From: Butyrivibrio sp.
GTDB lineage: Bacteria; Bacillota; Clostridia; Lachnospirales; Lachnospiraceae
Direction of reading: 5' to 3'
NCBI GenBank assembly: GCA_015056565.1
Contig: SVGB01000003.1
Span: 124,001-188,000, forward strand
Length of the DNA: 64,000 nucleotides
Shown: piece after piece, positions 19,691-29,700 of the stretch
How the letters are laid out: the number at the start of each line of letters is the position of its first letter
Numbering within the stretch: the first letter of the stretch is position 1
Made by a program: the position numbers and the translations under genes
Notes under the pieces: generated by a model
What the model saw: the letters and a program-made list of their open reading frames with translations, nothing else
What the model was told of the DNA's origin: nothing
Database searches by the model: none

Positions 19691-22600
19691 CTATTTAAGT
19701 AATACCTTCATACTCTCCACCAGATCCTCTGCGTCCTTAAGCAGCTGTTTCTCTGCCTTCTTAGGGTTTGGATCCTTTTTGTATTTATAGACAAACACAG
19801 GTGTCTGCCCCTGATGAAAAGACATATTGCCTTTATATCCTGAAATGAAGCCCGGTATCTTGCCCGGATCAAATCTGGCATTGGGGTTTACCTTGATTTC
19901 AATTTCTGATGAGCCGCCATTGATCTCTACTATATAAAGAGCCTTTGCTCTTGTTCGCAAAAGAGATATCCTAAGAAGGTTCTGTACCATCTCCGGAATC
20001 TGACCAAATCTGTCAAGGAGCTCATCCTTCATGTCCTCGCATTCCTGGTCATTCTCAATGCTGGCTATTCTCTTATATATCTCAAGCTTCTGCTCTTCGT
20101 TGAGGATGTATTCATTGGGGATATATGCATCCACATCAAGGTCTATGCTGCAGCTGAGCATATCAAGCACTTCATCTGTGCTCTCGCCCTTTTTGATCTT
20201 GACCGCTTCTCCAAGCATCTTACAGTAAAGGTCGTATCCAACAGCCTGCATGTGGCCGCTCTGTTTTTTACCAAGAAGACTTCCTGCGCCCCTGATCTCA
20301 AGGTCCCTCATGGCAATCTTAAAGCCACTTCCAAGATCTGTAAACTCCTTGATGGCAGCCAGTCTCTTTTCAGCAACCTCTTTTAACATCTTATCACGTT
20401 TATACATTAGGAAGGCATAGGCTGTTTTATTGGATCTGCCAACACGTCCCCTTAGCTGATAGAGCTGTGACAGTCCCATCTTGTCGGAGTCGTGGATGAT
20501 CATGGTGTTGACGTTTGGAATATCAAGTCCGGTCTCAATGATGGTGGTAGAAACCAAAACGTCGATGGTTCCGTCGATAAAGTCATACATGATCCTCTCA
20601 AGCTCAGACTCCTTCATCTGGCCGTGGGCAAAAGCAACATTTGCTTCTGGAACCAGCTTTTGTATGCCTGCTGCCACATCTGCAATATTGCTTACCCTAT
20701 TATAAACATAGTAAACCTGACCATTTCTTGAAAGCTCCCTGACAATGGCCTCTCTGACCATCTCATCGTTGTACTCGCAGACGTAGGTCTGGATCGGAAG
20801 ACGGTCGTTTGGCGCCTCCTCCAAAACACTCATATCCCTTATGCCCACCAGTGACATGTGAAGTGTCCTTGGGATAGGAGTTGCGGAAAGAGTGAGTACG
20901 TCCACGTTTTCCTTCATTGTCTTGATCTTTTCCTTGTGGGTTACGCCAAAGCGCTGCTCCTCATCAACTATGAGAAGTCCAAGATCTTTGTACTGAATAT
21001 CTTTTGAAAGAAGTCTGTGGGTTCCGATAACAATATCCACAAGGCCCTTTTTTAGGTCTGTCACAGTTCTCTTTTGCTCAGAAGCTGTCCTGAACCTGGA
21101 CATAAGGTCTACCCTTACCGGGAATGCCCTCATTCTCTCTGAAAAAGTGTTGTAATGCTGCTGAGCCAGGATAGTTGTAGGTACCAAAAGAGCTACCTGC
21201 TTGCCGTCCTGAACCGCCTTAAAGGCAGCACGGATCGCAACCTCAGTCTTACCAAAGCCTACGTCTCCACATATGAGCCTGTCCATGATACCTGTGGACT
21301 CCATGTCCTTCTTGGTATCCTCTATGGCAATGAGCTGATCTTCAGTCTCCTGATAAGGGAATGCATCCTCAAACTCCTGCTGCCACACAGTGTCCTTCGT
21401 GAACTGGTATCCAACCGCCTGCTGACGCTTTGCATAGAGCTCCACAAGGTCCTGCGCCACCTCTTCAACTGCGGCTTTGACCTTGCTCTTGGTATGGCTC
21501 CAGTCGCCGCTTCCAAGTTTGTTGAGCTTGGGCTTATGGGCATTTTCATCATCTGAACCCGACGCATATTTCTGAATAACAGAAAGACCTGTAGCAAGAA
21601 CATACAGGTTACCGCCTCCGCCATATTCAATCTTTATATAGTCCTTGACCACGTGATCTGTCTCGATCTTTTCGATACCTCTGTAGATACCAAGTCCATG
21701 GTCCTCATGAACAACGTAGTCGCCAATCTTAAGGTCCGCAAAGTCAGATATCTTTTCGCCCTTGTATTGGCTCTTTTTCTTCTTTTTCTTTTTGGCGTGC
21801 TCAGTAAAGATATCGCTCTCAGCAATGACCGCAAACTTGATGTCAGGATACTCAAAGCCCTTTAATATCCTTCCATAGTAGGTCATGATTTCGCCTGTAT
21901 CTAAAACCCTTCCGGGATCCTCGCTGTAAAATGCAGATACATTGTTATCCCGAAGGTCTTCAACAATTCTTTTGGCTCTTGTTCTTGAGCCAGACAGGAT
22001 CAGGACTCTGTAGCCTTTTTTAACGTAGGCCTTAAGGTCACTGACCAGAGATTCAAAGCTGTTGTTGTAAGCCGCAATACTTCTTGCCCTTACTTCCCAG
22101 TTCTTTTCCGGAGAAAAGAGATTTTGTGACTCTGGCATTGCAAGAGCAGAGATCAGAACTCTCCTGCCATTGGTCATTCTTGCAATTACATTGTCTATGG
22201 AATAAAGAAGCTCCATCTGCCCTGGAAGGACATAGCCCTTCTCAGCTCTGTGGCTCATGCTCTCCCTAAACTCCATCTCAACAGCCCTTGCGTGTTCCTG
22301 GACTCTTTGTGGTTCGTCTATGAAGATGCAGCTCTTTCCCTTGGGGAACATCTCCTGAATGGTCACTGTGTCATCATAAAAATATCTGATGTAGCTCTCA
22401 AGGTTAACTGATGACTTAAGCTCAAAGAGCTGTTCCTTGAGTTCTTCTGTCCTTACCTTAAGTTCATGAGCTTCCTTGGTCTTGAACTGGTCACGAAGGG
22501 ATTTAACGATCCTTTCAGTGTCGTCCTCAATCTTTTGCATTCCTTTTTCAAGCTCGTCCTCTTCAAGGATGATCTCAGAAGCAGGATAGATGCTGACAGA

Positions 22601-23248
22601 TTCAAGCTTTTCAAGGGACCTCTGGGAGAGGATGTCAAAGCTTCTTATGGCCTCAATCTCATCGCCCCATAATTCTATTCTGTAAGGATTCTCCTCTGTA
22701 AGGTCAAAGACATCGATGATATCTCCGCGCACAGAAAACTCTCCAGGAGCCTCAACCTGATAATTCCTGGTGTAACCCATGGTTATGAGCTTCTTGCTTA
22801 TTTCTACTTCATCGATCTTTGTTCTTTTATCTATGGAAAGAATGTGTGACTTAATGACTTCAGGCTTTATCTGAGGTGCCATTAAAGCCGCAAAGGTAGT
22901 AACCACAGTTACAGGTCTTCCCTCAATGAGGCGCCGCAGGCATCTGATACGCTGTCTTTCGATCTCATTGCTGTGGACATCCGCCTGGTAAAAGATAAGG
23001 TCCTTGGCAGGATAAACAGTAATGTTCCTGTCGTAAAACTTGTAGTCCTCATAGATCTCTTTTGCCCGAAGGTCAGAATAGGTCACAATGATCCTGTACT
23101 TAAAGCCTTCTCCCAGCCCATCTATAAAATGCAGCTTCTGGGAATCAACGCAGCCAGTGACCTGACAGCAGGCAAAAGGTTTCTCCAGATATTCACTTAT
23201 TTCATTAAATTCCTTAAGTTCCCTTAAGGGATTTGTCATAGCTCTCAT
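19691..23248 (-). CDS. mfd: Transcription-repair coupling factor Mfd
   Basis: A 1185-residue protein of normal Mfd length. The N-terminal UvrB-like module is followed by a CarD-type RNA polymerase interaction domain ([18 protein letters not shown], about residue 500). The RecG-like motor domain follows with Walker [14 protein letters not shown], the DEEQ box VDEEQRFG and motif QLRGRVGRS, then the C-terminal TRCF domain. Mfd displaces RNA polymerase stalled at lesions and recruits UvrA. The ATG follows the pth stop codon without a gap; a second ATG nine bases on is also possible. A Lys-rich run (KKKKKK) lies just before the RNA polymerase interaction domain. Confidence 0.97.
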   Translation of the reverse strand: MRAMTNPLRELKEFNEISEYLEKPFACCQVTGCVDSQKLHFIDGLGEGFKYRIIVTYSDLRAKEIYEDYKFYDRNITVYPAKDLIFYQADVHSNEIERQRIRCLRRLIEGRPVTVVTTFAALMAPQIKPEVIKSHILSIDKRTKIDEVEISKKLITMGYTRNYQVEAPGEFSVRGDIIDVFDLTEENPYRIELWGDEIEAIRSFDILSQRSLEKLESVSIYPASEIILEEDELEKGMQKIEDDTERIVKSLRDQFKTKEAHELKVRTEELKEQLFELKSSVNLESYIRYFYDDTVTIQEMFPKGKSCIFIDEPQRVQEHARAVEMEFRESMSHRAEKGYVLPGQMELLYSIDNVIARMTNGRRVLISALAMPESQNLFSPEKNWEVRARSIAAYNNSFESLVSDLKAYVKKGYRVLILSGSRTRAKRIVEDLRDNNVSAFYSEDPGRVLDTGEIMTYYGRILKGFEYPDIKFAVIAESDIFTEHAKKKKKKKSQYKGEKISDFADLKIGDYVVHEDHGLGIYRGIEKIETDHVVKDYIKIEYGGGGNLYVLATGLSVIQKYASGSDDENAHKPKLNKLGSGDWSHTKSKVKAAVEEVAQDLVELYAKRQQAVGYQFTKDTVWQQEFEDAFPYQETEDQLIAIEDTKKDMESTGIMDRLICGDVGFGKTEVAIRAAFKAVQDGKQVALLVPTTILAQQHYNTFSERMRAFPVRVDLMSRFRTASEQKRTVTDLKKGLVDIVIGTHRLLSKDIQYKDLGLLIVDEEQRFGVTHKEKIKTMKENVDVLTLSATPIPRTLHMSLVGIRDMSVLEEAPNDRLPIQTYVCEYNDEMVREAIVRELSRNGQVYYVYNRVSNIADVAAGIQKLVPEANVAFAHGQMKESELERIMYDFIDGTIDVLVSTTIIETGLDIPNVNTMIIHDSDKMGLSQLYQLRGRVGRSNKTAYAFLMYKRDKMLKEVAEKRLAAIKEFTDLGSGFKIAMRDLEIRGAGSLLGKKQSGHMQAVGYDLYCKMLGEAVKIKKGESTDEVLDMLSCSIDLDVDAYIPNEYILNEEQKLEIYKRIASIENDQECEDMKDELLDRFGQIPEMVQNLLRISLLRTRAKALYIVEINGGSSEIEIKVNPNARFDPGKIPGFISGYKGNMSFHQGQTPVFVYKYKKDPNPKKAEKQLLKDAEDLVESMKVLLK

Positions 23249-23818
23249 TTATTTTTTACCATTAAATTTGTTCATGGCGCTGTCAGTGCCATTTTCCATG
23301 ATCTCAACTACAGCATCACAGGCATTATCAATGCCCTCTTTTACAGAAACTGCGTCCTCTCCCTCAAAGTGTCCAAGGACCCAGTCCACCATGTCCCACT
23401 CTTTTGGCTTCTTGCCGACACCGATCCTTATTCTTGTAAACTCCTCATGTCCAAGCTGGGCGATTATGTTCTTAAGACCGTTGTGTCCGCCGCTGCTGCC
23501 CTTTGGCCTTATCCTGAGTTTCCCCGTATCAAGTTCAACGTCATCGGATATAACGATGAGGTCATTTTTGGTATCTACTTTAAAATAGTTGCAAATAGGA
23601 GCAACTGCCTCTCCGGAAAGGTTCATATAGGTCAGGGGTTTAACAAGGATAACTCTCTCATTGCCTATTCTACCTTTTCCATATACAGCTTTAAACTTGA
23701 TCTCAGTAAGGCCGATGCCATATTTATCTGAAAGGGCGTCGATAGTGTCAAAGCCCACATTGTGTCTTGTGTGAAAGTATTTCTTTTCAGGGTTTCCAAG
23801 CCCTACTATAACAAACAT
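23249..23818 (-). CDS. pth: Peptidyl-tRNA hydrolase
   Basis: A 189-residue Pth from ATG 23818 (MFVIVGLGNPEKKYFHTRHN). It carries the catalytic His and Asn in GLGNP and TRHNVGFD, PLTYMNLSG, and DDVELDTGKLRIRPKGSSGG. It releases peptides from prematurely dissociated peptidyl-tRNA. The frame stays open to 23893, which would add a basic amphipathic 25-residue leader (MFEWVKKLFGNRDKEEDTR part). I prefer 23818 because AGAGGAAG lies at the right distance and the family normally starts here, but the extension cannot be excluded. First gene of the pth-mfd-aminotransferase-PAP2 run. Confidence 0.93.
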   Translation of the reverse strand: MFVIVGLGNPEKKYFHTRHNVGFDTIDALSDKYGIGLTEIKFKAVYGKGRIGNERVILVKPLTYMNLSGEAVAPICNYFKVDTKNDLIVISDDVELDTGKLRIRPKGSSGGHNGLKNIIAQLGHEEFTRIRIGVGKKPKEWDMVDWVLGHFEGEDAVSVKEGIDNACDAVVEIMENGTDSAMNKFNGKK

Positions 23819-23890
23819 CCTAGTATCTTCCTCTTTATCTCTATTTCCAAATAACTTTTTGACCCACTCAAACATACCCATACCCCAACA

Positions 23891-23932
23891 CAAAATCAGG
23901 GGGCTTAAAAACTCTTAAGTCCCCTGTTTTTT
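23891..23932 (-). terminator. Rho-independent terminator after spoVG
   Basis: Twelve-base arms 23897-23908 and 23915-23926 with one G-U pair and a 6-base loop. On the minus strand ATTTTG follows the stem, on the plus strand TTTTTT. It separates the glgC-glgD-spoVG unit from pth-mfd. Confidence 0.75.
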
Positions 23933-23961
23933 ACTCATTATTCACTTTGTTTAAACTCTTG

Positions 23962-24246
23962 TCAAGCCTCTGAAGGAGCCTCTTCCTCAGGAACTGCTGC
24001 CTTATCATAGGCATCTAAGATTGCATCCTGAAGAACGCCTCTCATCTCTGAGTTGATAGGATGTGCAATATCCCTGTACTCTCCGTCAGAAGACTTCTTG
24101 CTGGGCATTGCAATAAACAGTCCCTTCTCGCCTTCAATGACCTTGATGTCATGAACTACAAATTCATCATCAAAGGTAACAGATACTACTGCTCTCATCT
24201 TGCCTTGCTTAGTTACTTTCCTTACGCGAATATCTGTAATCTTCAT
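23962..24246 (-). CDS. spoVG: Septation/regulatory protein SpoVG
   Basis: A 94-residue protein starting [11 protein letters not shown], with [21 protein letters not shown] and FRDIAHPI-type (here [13 protein letters not shown]) motifs that define SpoVG. SpoVG is a site-specific nucleic-acid-binding regulator affecting septation, virulence or sporulation depending on the organism. AGAGGGGGT precedes the start. It follows glgD by 24 bases, so it is probably the last gene of glgC-glgD-spoVG. The order spoVG then pth and mfd recalls the B. subtilis origin-proximal region. Confidence 0.95.
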   Translation of the reverse strand: MKITDIRVRKVTKQGKMRAVVSVTFDDEFVVHDIKVIEGEKGLFIAMPSKKSSDGEYRDIAHPINSEMRGVLQDAILDAYDKAAVPEEEAPSEA

Positions 24247-24270
24247 AGTGTACCCCCTCTGTACATGTTG

Positions 24271-25389
24271 TCAAATTACATATCTCTCATTGTTTTCAAC
24301 TACAACTTTGATGCCATTCTCTTCCTTATAGTAAGAGTTCGCCTGAATGGTTCCGTGGCTTTCTACAATACAGTTTTCAATATGAGAATTGTCACCTATA
24401 TAAACATCGTTAAGGATGATTGAGTTTTTAATGTAGCAGTTATTTCCTATAAACGCTCCTTTGAAAATCACGGAGTCCTCAATGGTTCCGTTTATGATAC
24501 AGCCACTTGATATAAGGCCGTTTCTGACGCTGACACCTACGTTGTACTTGGCTGGTGGAAGGTCTGTAACCTTGGTGTAAATACCTGGATACTCTCTGAA
24601 GAAGTAGTGCCTTATCTCAGGCTTAAGGAAGTCCATGTTGGTCCTGTAGTAATCCTCTACAGAAGCGATATTGCTCCAGTACTCCTTGATCTTGTATCCA
24701 TATATCCTCTTCATATCCTTGTATCTGACAAGAATATCTCTTACAAAGTCGTATCTCTCCTCTTCCTCAGCTCTTTCGATGAGCTCAATGAGCTGGCGGC
24801 GTCTTATGACGTAGATACCGCAGGAGATAGTGTTGGACTTGGAAACTACAGGTTTCTCCTCGAACTCTTCTATCCTGCACTCCTCATTCATGCGGACAGT
24901 ACCAAATCTCTCTGTGTCCATGGTTGCTGGCATGTCCTTGCAGACAACTGTGATATCTGCCTGCTTCTGAATGTGGTACTCAAGGAGTTTACCGTAGTCC
25001 ATCTTGTATACACAGTCACCGGAAGTGATGATAACGTATGGCTCGTGGCAGCTGCGCAAAAACTCGAGGTTCTGTGCAATGGCATCAGCTGTTCCCCTGT
25101 ACCAGAGGTTACCTGAGGCCTTTACCGCCGGAGTGAAAACATACAATCCGCCCTGCTTACGACCGAAGTCCCACCACTTGGAAGAACTAAGGTGTGTATT
25201 AAGGCTTCCTGCATTGTACTGTGTGAATACAGCTACAGTCTGGATGTGTGAGTTGGTCATGTTACTAAGAGCAAAGTCGATACTCCTGTAAAAACCAGCT
25301 ACTGGCATGGCGCAAACCGCTCTGCGCTTGGAAAGATCCTGCATCCTGCTGCTACTGCCGCCTGCTAAAATAATACCAATCGCCCTCAT
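24271..25389 (-). CDS. glgD: Glucose-1-phosphate adenylyltransferase regulatory-type subunit GlgD
   Basis: A 372-residue paralogue of GlgC with the N-terminal nucleotidyltransferase fold (IGIILAGGSSSRMQDLSKRR) and a C-terminal left-handed beta-helix (INGTIEDSVIFKGAFIGNN). The GlgC loop GGQGSRLG is changed to GGSSSRMQ and other catalytic positions differ, as in GlgD of Firmicutes, where it forms a heterotetramer with GlgC and modulates its activity. It starts three bases after the glgC stop. Together they make ADP-glucose for glycogen synthesis; glycogen synthase is not in the window. Confidence 0.93.
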   Translation of the reverse strand: MRAIGIILAGGSSSRMQDLSKRRAVCAMPVAGFYRSIDFALSNMTNSHIQTVAVFTQYNAGSLNTHLSSSKWWDFGRKQGGLYVFTPAVKASGNLWYRGTADAIAQNLEFLRSCHEPYVIITSGDCVYKMDYGKLLEYHIQKQADITVVCKDMPATMDTERFGTVRMNEECRIEEFEEKPVVSKSNTISCGIYVIRRRQLIELIERAEEEERYDFVRDILVRYKDMKRIYGYKIKEYWSNIASVEDYYRTNMDFLKPEIRHYFFREYPGIYTKVTDLPPAKYNVGVSVRNGLISSGCIINGTIEDSVIFKGAFIGNNCYIKNSIILNDVYIGDNSHIENCIVESHGTIQANSYYKEENGIKVVVENNERYVI

Positions 25390-25392
25390 ACT

Positions 25393-26661
25393 TTAATCAC
25401 CTGCCTTATCTAATGTTCTGCCGCTGTCAAGGATTCCATCTGCGTAGTCTTCAGCAGTAGTAATTCCAGCGATCATGGTGTTTTTGCCAACCTTGACATT
25501 GTCAGGAATGACTGAACGCTCTCCGATAGTGACAAGGCCCTCGCAATATATTGAAGGCTTGGTTTCGTTTTCTTTTTGCTCAAAGGCTCCAAGAGTGACT
25601 CCGGATCCAATCTGGGTCTTCTCCGCAATGATGGCCTTTTCTATGTTACAGTTTTCACCGATCTGTGTGTCATTCATAATGATGGAGTGACTGACAACTG
25701 TGTCCTTGCCAATCTTTACGCCAGGTCCTATTACTGAGTTGTAGACCTTACCGTCAATCTCGCAGCCCTCTCCAACGATACTGCGCTCTATTGCGCTGTC
25801 GGGTCCCAGATACTGAGGCGGCTGAACATCGCTAGATGTGTAGATCTTCCAGTACTCTTCGTAGAGGTTGAACTCAGGAACTATGTCAATAAGCTCCATG
25901 TTGGCTTCCCAGTAGGAAGTCAGTGTTCCAACATCCTTCCAGTATCCATCAAATTCATATGCAAAAAGGGACTGTCCCTTCTCCTTGCAGTAAGGAATGA
26001 TATGCTTACCAAAGTCGAGTCCTGCCTGGTCCTTGTTCCTGATGAGGGCTTCCTTTAAGACCTTCCATGAGAAGATGTAGATACCCATTGATGCAAGATT
26101 TGAACGTGGATGCTCAGGTTTTTCCTCGAAGTCCACGATCCTCTTGTTCTCATCAGTGATCATGATGCCGAATCTGCTGGCCTCTTCCATTGGAACAGGC
26201 ATAACGGCTATGGTGACGTCAGCTCCGCTGGACTTATGGAAATCAAGCATTGTCTCATAGTCCATTTTGTAGATATGATCACCTGAAAGGATCAGAACAT
26301 AGTCAGGGTTGTAATTCTCCATGTACTCCATGTTCTGATAGATCGCATTGGCAGTACCTGTGTACCACTCGCTGTTCGCGCTCTTCTCATAAGGAGGAAG
26401 AACTGTAACTCCACCGAAGTTACGGTCCAGATCCCAAGGTATTCCAATTCCAATGTGGGAATTAAGTCTGAGAGGACGATACTGCGTCAGAACTCCAACA
26501 GTGTCCACTCCAGAATTGATGCAGTTGCTGAGTGGGAAGTCTATGATCCTGTACTTCCCTCCGAAAGAAACTGCGGGTTTAGCCATCTTTGCAGTCAATA
26601 CACCTAATCTGCTGCCCTGGCCACCAGCCAGAAGCATGGCGATCATTTCCTTTTTTATCAT
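25393..26661 (-). CDS. glgC: Glucose-1-phosphate adenylyltransferase GlgC
   Basis: A 422-residue catalytic subunit with [36 protein letters not shown], the active-site region [12 protein letters not shown] and a C-terminal beta-helix. I use ATG 26661 ([10 protein letters not shown]) because GAGGTGGA precedes it; the frame extends to 26709 without a ribosome binding site. The enzyme converts ATP and glucose-1-phosphate into ADP-glucose, the committed step of glycogen synthesis. First gene of glgC-glgD-spoVG, divergent from murC with a 220-base gap holding promoters for both directions. Confidence 0.96.
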   Translation of the reverse strand: MIKKEMIAMLLAGGQGSRLGVLTAKMAKPAVSFGGKYRIIDFPLSNCINSGVDTVGVLTQYRPLRLNSHIGIGIPWDLDRNFGGVTVLPPYEKSANSEWYTGTANAIYQNMEYMENYNPDYVLILSGDHIYKMDYETMLDFHKSSGADVTIAVMPVPMEEASRFGIMITDENKRIVDFEEKPEHPRSNLASMGIYIFSWKVLKEALIRNKDQAGLDFGKHIIPYCKEKGQSLFAYEFDGYWKDVGTLTSYWEANMELIDIVPEFNLYEEYWKIYTSSDVQPPQYLGPDSAIERSIVGEGCEIDGKVYNSVIGPGVKIGKDTVVSHSIIMNDTQIGENCNIEKAIIAEKTQIGSGVTLGAFEQKENETKPSIYCEGLVTIGERSVIPDNVKVGKNTMIAGITTAEDYADGILDSGRTLDKAGD

Positions 26662-26827
26662 GTTCCACCTCGTTGCTAAGAATTTCACCAAATATGCTTT
26701 CTTAAGCATATAACAGAAACCGCTTTGTTCTTAATATTAAGTATATCACATGTTGTGATGAAAAAAATACGAAATGGTGTAAATAAGATATATAATTTAG
26801 TTAAACGTTTTCGAATTATCTGTTTTT

Positions 26828-26855
26828 TTGACTTTGACTAAATACGTGCTAGAAT
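26828..26855 (+). promoter_or_regulatory. Promoter of murC
   Basis: TTGACT at 26828-26833, 16-base spacer, TAGAAT at 26850-26855, 26 bases before the murC ATG and just before its GGAGG ribosome binding site. Confidence 0.6.
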
Positions 26856-26881
26856 AAAGAGGTTTGGAGGCATATATAAAT

Positions 26882-28276
26882 ATGTATAAAATAGATTTTA
26901 AAAATCCTGTTCACGTATACTTCATTGGCATTGGCGGTATTTCCATGAGCGGTCTTGCCCAGATCCTGATCCAGGAGGGCTTTAAGATCTCCGGATCTGA
27001 TTCCAGGGAATCTGCCATGACAAGAGCCCTTGAGAGTCAGCAGGTTAAGATAAACTATGGTCAGAGAGCTGAGAACATCACATCCGCAGACAAGATCGAT
27101 GTGGTTGTTTTCACTGCAGCTGTTCATCCTGACAATCCGGAATTTGCAGCAGCAAAAGAGGCTGGCATTCCAATGCTCACAAGAGCTGAGCTTCTTGGAC
27201 AGATCATGAAACAGTACGATCTTCCAGTTGCCATCAGTGGAACCCACGGCAAGACAACTACAACCTCAATGGTTTCCAAGATCCTCTTAGAGGCAGACAC
27301 AGACCCAACACTTTCAATTGGCGGCGTCTTCAAGGACATCGGCGGTAACATAAGAGTTGGTAAGTCACAGTATTTTGTAACTGAGGCATGTGAGTACACC
27401 AACAGCTTCCTTAGCTTTTTCCCTAAGATCAGCGTAATTTCCAACATCGACGCTGACCATCTGGATTTCTTCAAGGATCTTGATGACATCAGACATTCCT
27501 TCAGGAAGTTTGCAGAGCTCCTTCCAGCTGACGGAACTCTCGTTATAAGCGGCGACATTAACAATGTAGATGAGATCACACATGATCTGCCATGTACCAT
27601 CGTAACCTACGGATCATCTGACAGGTTTGACTACTATCCAACAGACATTGTCTACGACGATCACGGCAATCCTTCATTCACAGCTCATCTTCCTATGGGA
27701 AAAGAGCTAAAGATAAAGCTTGCAGTACCTGGCATCCACAACGTTTACAATGCACTGGCAGCTATTGCTGTATCAACTGTACTTAATATAGAAGATGAAC
27801 ATATCACAACCGGTCTTTCACTGTTTGGTGGAACCAGCAGAAGATTCGAGTACAAGGGCGAGATAAGCGGCGTTACCATTATTGATGACTACGCACATCA
27901 CCCCACAGAGATAAGGGCCACACTTACAGCTGCCCAGAATTATCCTCATGAGAAGATATGGTGCGTATTCCAGCCTCACACCTACACGAGGACTAAGGCT
28001 CTTTTAGATGAATTTGCACAGGCTCTCTCTATTGCAGACCACGTAGTTTTAGCAGATATCTACGCAGCCAGGGAGAAGGATGATCTTGGCATCAGCTCAA
28101 GAACTCTTGCTGACAAGATTGTCAGTCTGGGACATGAGTGTAATTATTTTCCGACTACAACAAACTTTAATGAAATAGAAAAATTTCTTTTGCAAAATTG
28201 CACTAAGGGAGATTTGTTGATAACCATGGGAGCCGGAGATGTTGTAAAAATCGGCGATGAGCTCCTTGGCAGGTGA
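26882..28276 (+). CDS. murC: UDP-N-acetylmuramate--L-alanine ligase MurC
   Basis: A 464-residue Mur ligase with the N-terminal Rossmann loop VYFIGIGGISMSGLAQ, ATP-binding GTHGKTTTTSM, central ligase motifs (SNIDADHLDFF, DDYAHHPTEI) and a C-terminal domain with FQPHTYTRT. It adds L-alanine to UDP-MurNAc in peptidoglycan synthesis. ATG 26882 follows GGAGG by 11 bases; the frame can be extended to a TTG at 26864, but that would include the ribosome binding site. It has its own promoter, and a strong terminator lies 59 bases after the stop, so it is a single-gene unit. Confidence 0.97.
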   Translation: MYKIDFKNPVHVYFIGIGGISMSGLAQILIQEGFKISGSDSRESAMTRALESQQVKINYGQRAENITSADKIDVVVFTAAVHPDNPEFAAAKEAGIPMLTRAELLGQIMKQYDLPVAISGTHGKTTTTSMVSKILLEADTDPTLSIGGVFKDIGGNIRVGKSQYFVTEACEYTNSFLSFFPKISVISNIDADHLDFFKDLDDIRHSFRKFAELLPADGTLVISGDINNVDEITHDLPCTIVTYGSSDRFDYYPTDIVYDDHGNPSFTAHLPMGKELKIKLAVPGIHNVYNALAAIAVSTVLNIEDEHITTGLSLFGGTSRRFEYKGEISGVTIIDDYAHHPTEIRATLTAAQNYPHEKIWCVFQPHTYTRTKALLDEFAQALSIADHVVLADIYAAREKDDLGISSRTLADKIVSLGHECNYFPTTTNFNEIEKFLLQNCTKGDLLITMGAGDVVKIGDELLGR

Positions 28277-28279
28277 TAC

Positions 28280-28416
28280 TTATCCACATTTCCACTTTTA
28301 TTTATAGTTTATGTAAATCTTTTTTGGTGGATAAAGGTCTGACTGGTAATCCTCACAGTCAGACCTATTTTTATAGATTTTTTATAAAATAATCCACGTT
28401 ATCCACATTGTCCACA
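28280..28416 (+). promoter_or_regulatory. Cluster of DnaA-box-like 9-mers upstream of the dnaD-like gene
   Basis: Exact TTATCCACA at 28280-28288 (plus) and 28399-28407 (plus). Near matches are TTATCCACC on the minus strand at 28334-28326, TAATCCACG at 28390-28398 and TTGTCCACA at 28408-28416. The last three plus-strand boxes are head to tail with no gap. The stretch 28277-28571 holds no gene; apart from these boxes and the murC terminator it contains a TATAAT at 28499-28504 that may be the -10 box of the dnaD-like gene, with no clear -35. DnaA control is inferred. Confidence 0.6.
28335..28373 (+). terminator. Rho-independent terminator of murC
   Basis: Perfect 11-base stem AGGTCTGACTG (28335-28345) with CAGTCAGACCT (28356-28366), 10-base loop, then ATTTTTA. 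It lies between two groups of DnaA-box-like sites. Confidence 0.9.
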
Positions 28417-28571
28417 AATGATGTTCAATTTCAGAAACCGAGATGGTTACTGGATTTCTTCGGCATTTTTGCCCATATCATTTTAAAAATCCCCATGCTA
28501 TAATCTGAATTGTTCCGATGAAGCAAACAATTCTTTTTCGGATATGTTAGTAAAGCAGGTGATGAAAGTAT

Positions 28572-29690
28572 ATGATGGGGCGAGTAACTATTAGTTCTAA
28601 TTGTGGGGAGGATTCTACTTATGTATCAAACATTTTCATTGATGAATACATGCAGGACGCAAACGACGCGCAGATTAAGATCTACCTCTATTTGCTGCGT
28701 ATGATGAGTGCGAATTTACCTACCAGTGTTCCAGCTCTGGCAGATAAATTCAACCATACAGAATCTGACGTACTACGTTCTTTAAAATATTGGGAAAAGA
28801 AAGGACTCATTTCACTTGAGTACGACGCTTCCCAGAACCTTACCGGAATACATATGGAAGATATTGTAGCCAGCACCCAGAGGCGCTATGGCCGCAGAAG
28901 AAATGACGCTGCAGTAAGGCCTGTTCTTTCTCCAGTTGTAGCATCCGAGCCAGAGATACAGCCAGAGAGCGTTATTCCAGCCAAGCCAAGCTATTCTGCA
29001 GCGCAGCTTAAGTCCTTCAAGCAGTCTGAAGGTTCAAACCTTCTGTTTATCGCAGAGCAGTATTTCGGAAGAACATTATCTCCAACTGAGATGTCCACAG
29101 TTTATTACATACACGATGAACTTGGATTCTCAGACGATCTACTGGACTATCTGATGCAGTATTGCGTCGATAATCATAAAAAGGATTTCAGGTACATGGA
29201 AAAGGTGGCCATTAACTGGAATCAGCAGGGCATCAAAACGCCAAAACAGGCACGTGCGGAGATTTACAAACATGACAGTGACATCATCACTATCATGAAG
29301 GCACTCGGTATGGAAAACAGTCCCACTGAGAAGGAGGGTACCTTTATTCGAAAGTGGATTGGGGAGCTGAGATTTTCGATGGAGATCATCTTGGAAGCCT
29401 GCGACCGCACTGTTATGGCGACACAGAAGAATCGTCTGAAGTATTGCGACAGCATTCTTCGCTCCTGGCATGAAAAAGGAGTAAGTTCACGGGAGGATAT
29501 TGCCAGGTTAGATGCCGACTTTACCGCAGATCTCAAGAAGAGATCCAAGGCTTCCGTTGCATCCATCGATAGCAAACTTCGCGTAGGCGAATCATCTATT
29601 CGCTTGGGCGGAACCCAGAATCGCTTCAACCAGTTCCAGCAGAACACTTATGATTTTGTAGAACTGGAGAAAAAGCTTCTGGACAACTAG
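28572..29690 (+). CDS. DnaD/DnaB-like replication initiation (helicase-loading) protein with two C-terminal domains
   Basis: A 372-residue protein. Residues about 20-100 form a winged-helix-like N-terminal domain (AQIKIYLYLLRMMSANLPTS, VLRSLKYWEKKGLISL). A linker with many Pro/Ser follows. Two copies of the DnaD/DnaB_2 C-terminal module come next, each ending in the YxxxIxxxW-type motif: YMEKVAINW (about 210) and YCDSILRSW (about 308). Such proteins remodel origin DNA and help load the replicative helicase. The next gene is the cognate DnaC/DnaI-like loader ATPase, which supports the role. GGTGATG-type ribosome binding site before ATG 28572. Confidence 0.85.
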   Translation: MMGRVTISSNCGEDSTYVSNIFIDEYMQDANDAQIKIYLYLLRMMSANLPTSVPALADKFNHTESDVLRSLKYWEKKGLISLEYDASQNLTGIHMEDIVASTQRRYGRRRNDAAVRPVLSPVVASEPEIQPESVIPAKPSYSAAQLKSFKQSEGSNLLFIAEQYFGRTLSPTEMSTVYYIHDELGFSDDLLDYLMQYCVDNHKKDFRYMEKVAINWNQQGIKTPKQARAEIYKHDSDIITIMKALGMENSPTEKEGTFIRKWIGELRFSMEIILEACDRTVMATQKNRLKYCDSILRSWHEKGVSSREDIARLDADFTADLKKRSKASVASIDSKLRVGESSIRLGGTQNRFNQFQQNTYDFVELEKKLLDN

Positions 29691-29700
29691 AGCCTTCTGT

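Noticed and set aside
28280-28416. A chromosomal origin oriC
   Set aside because: Boxes are suggestive, but there is no dnaA or dnaN gene and no clear AT-rich unwinding element; kept only as a DnaA-site finding.
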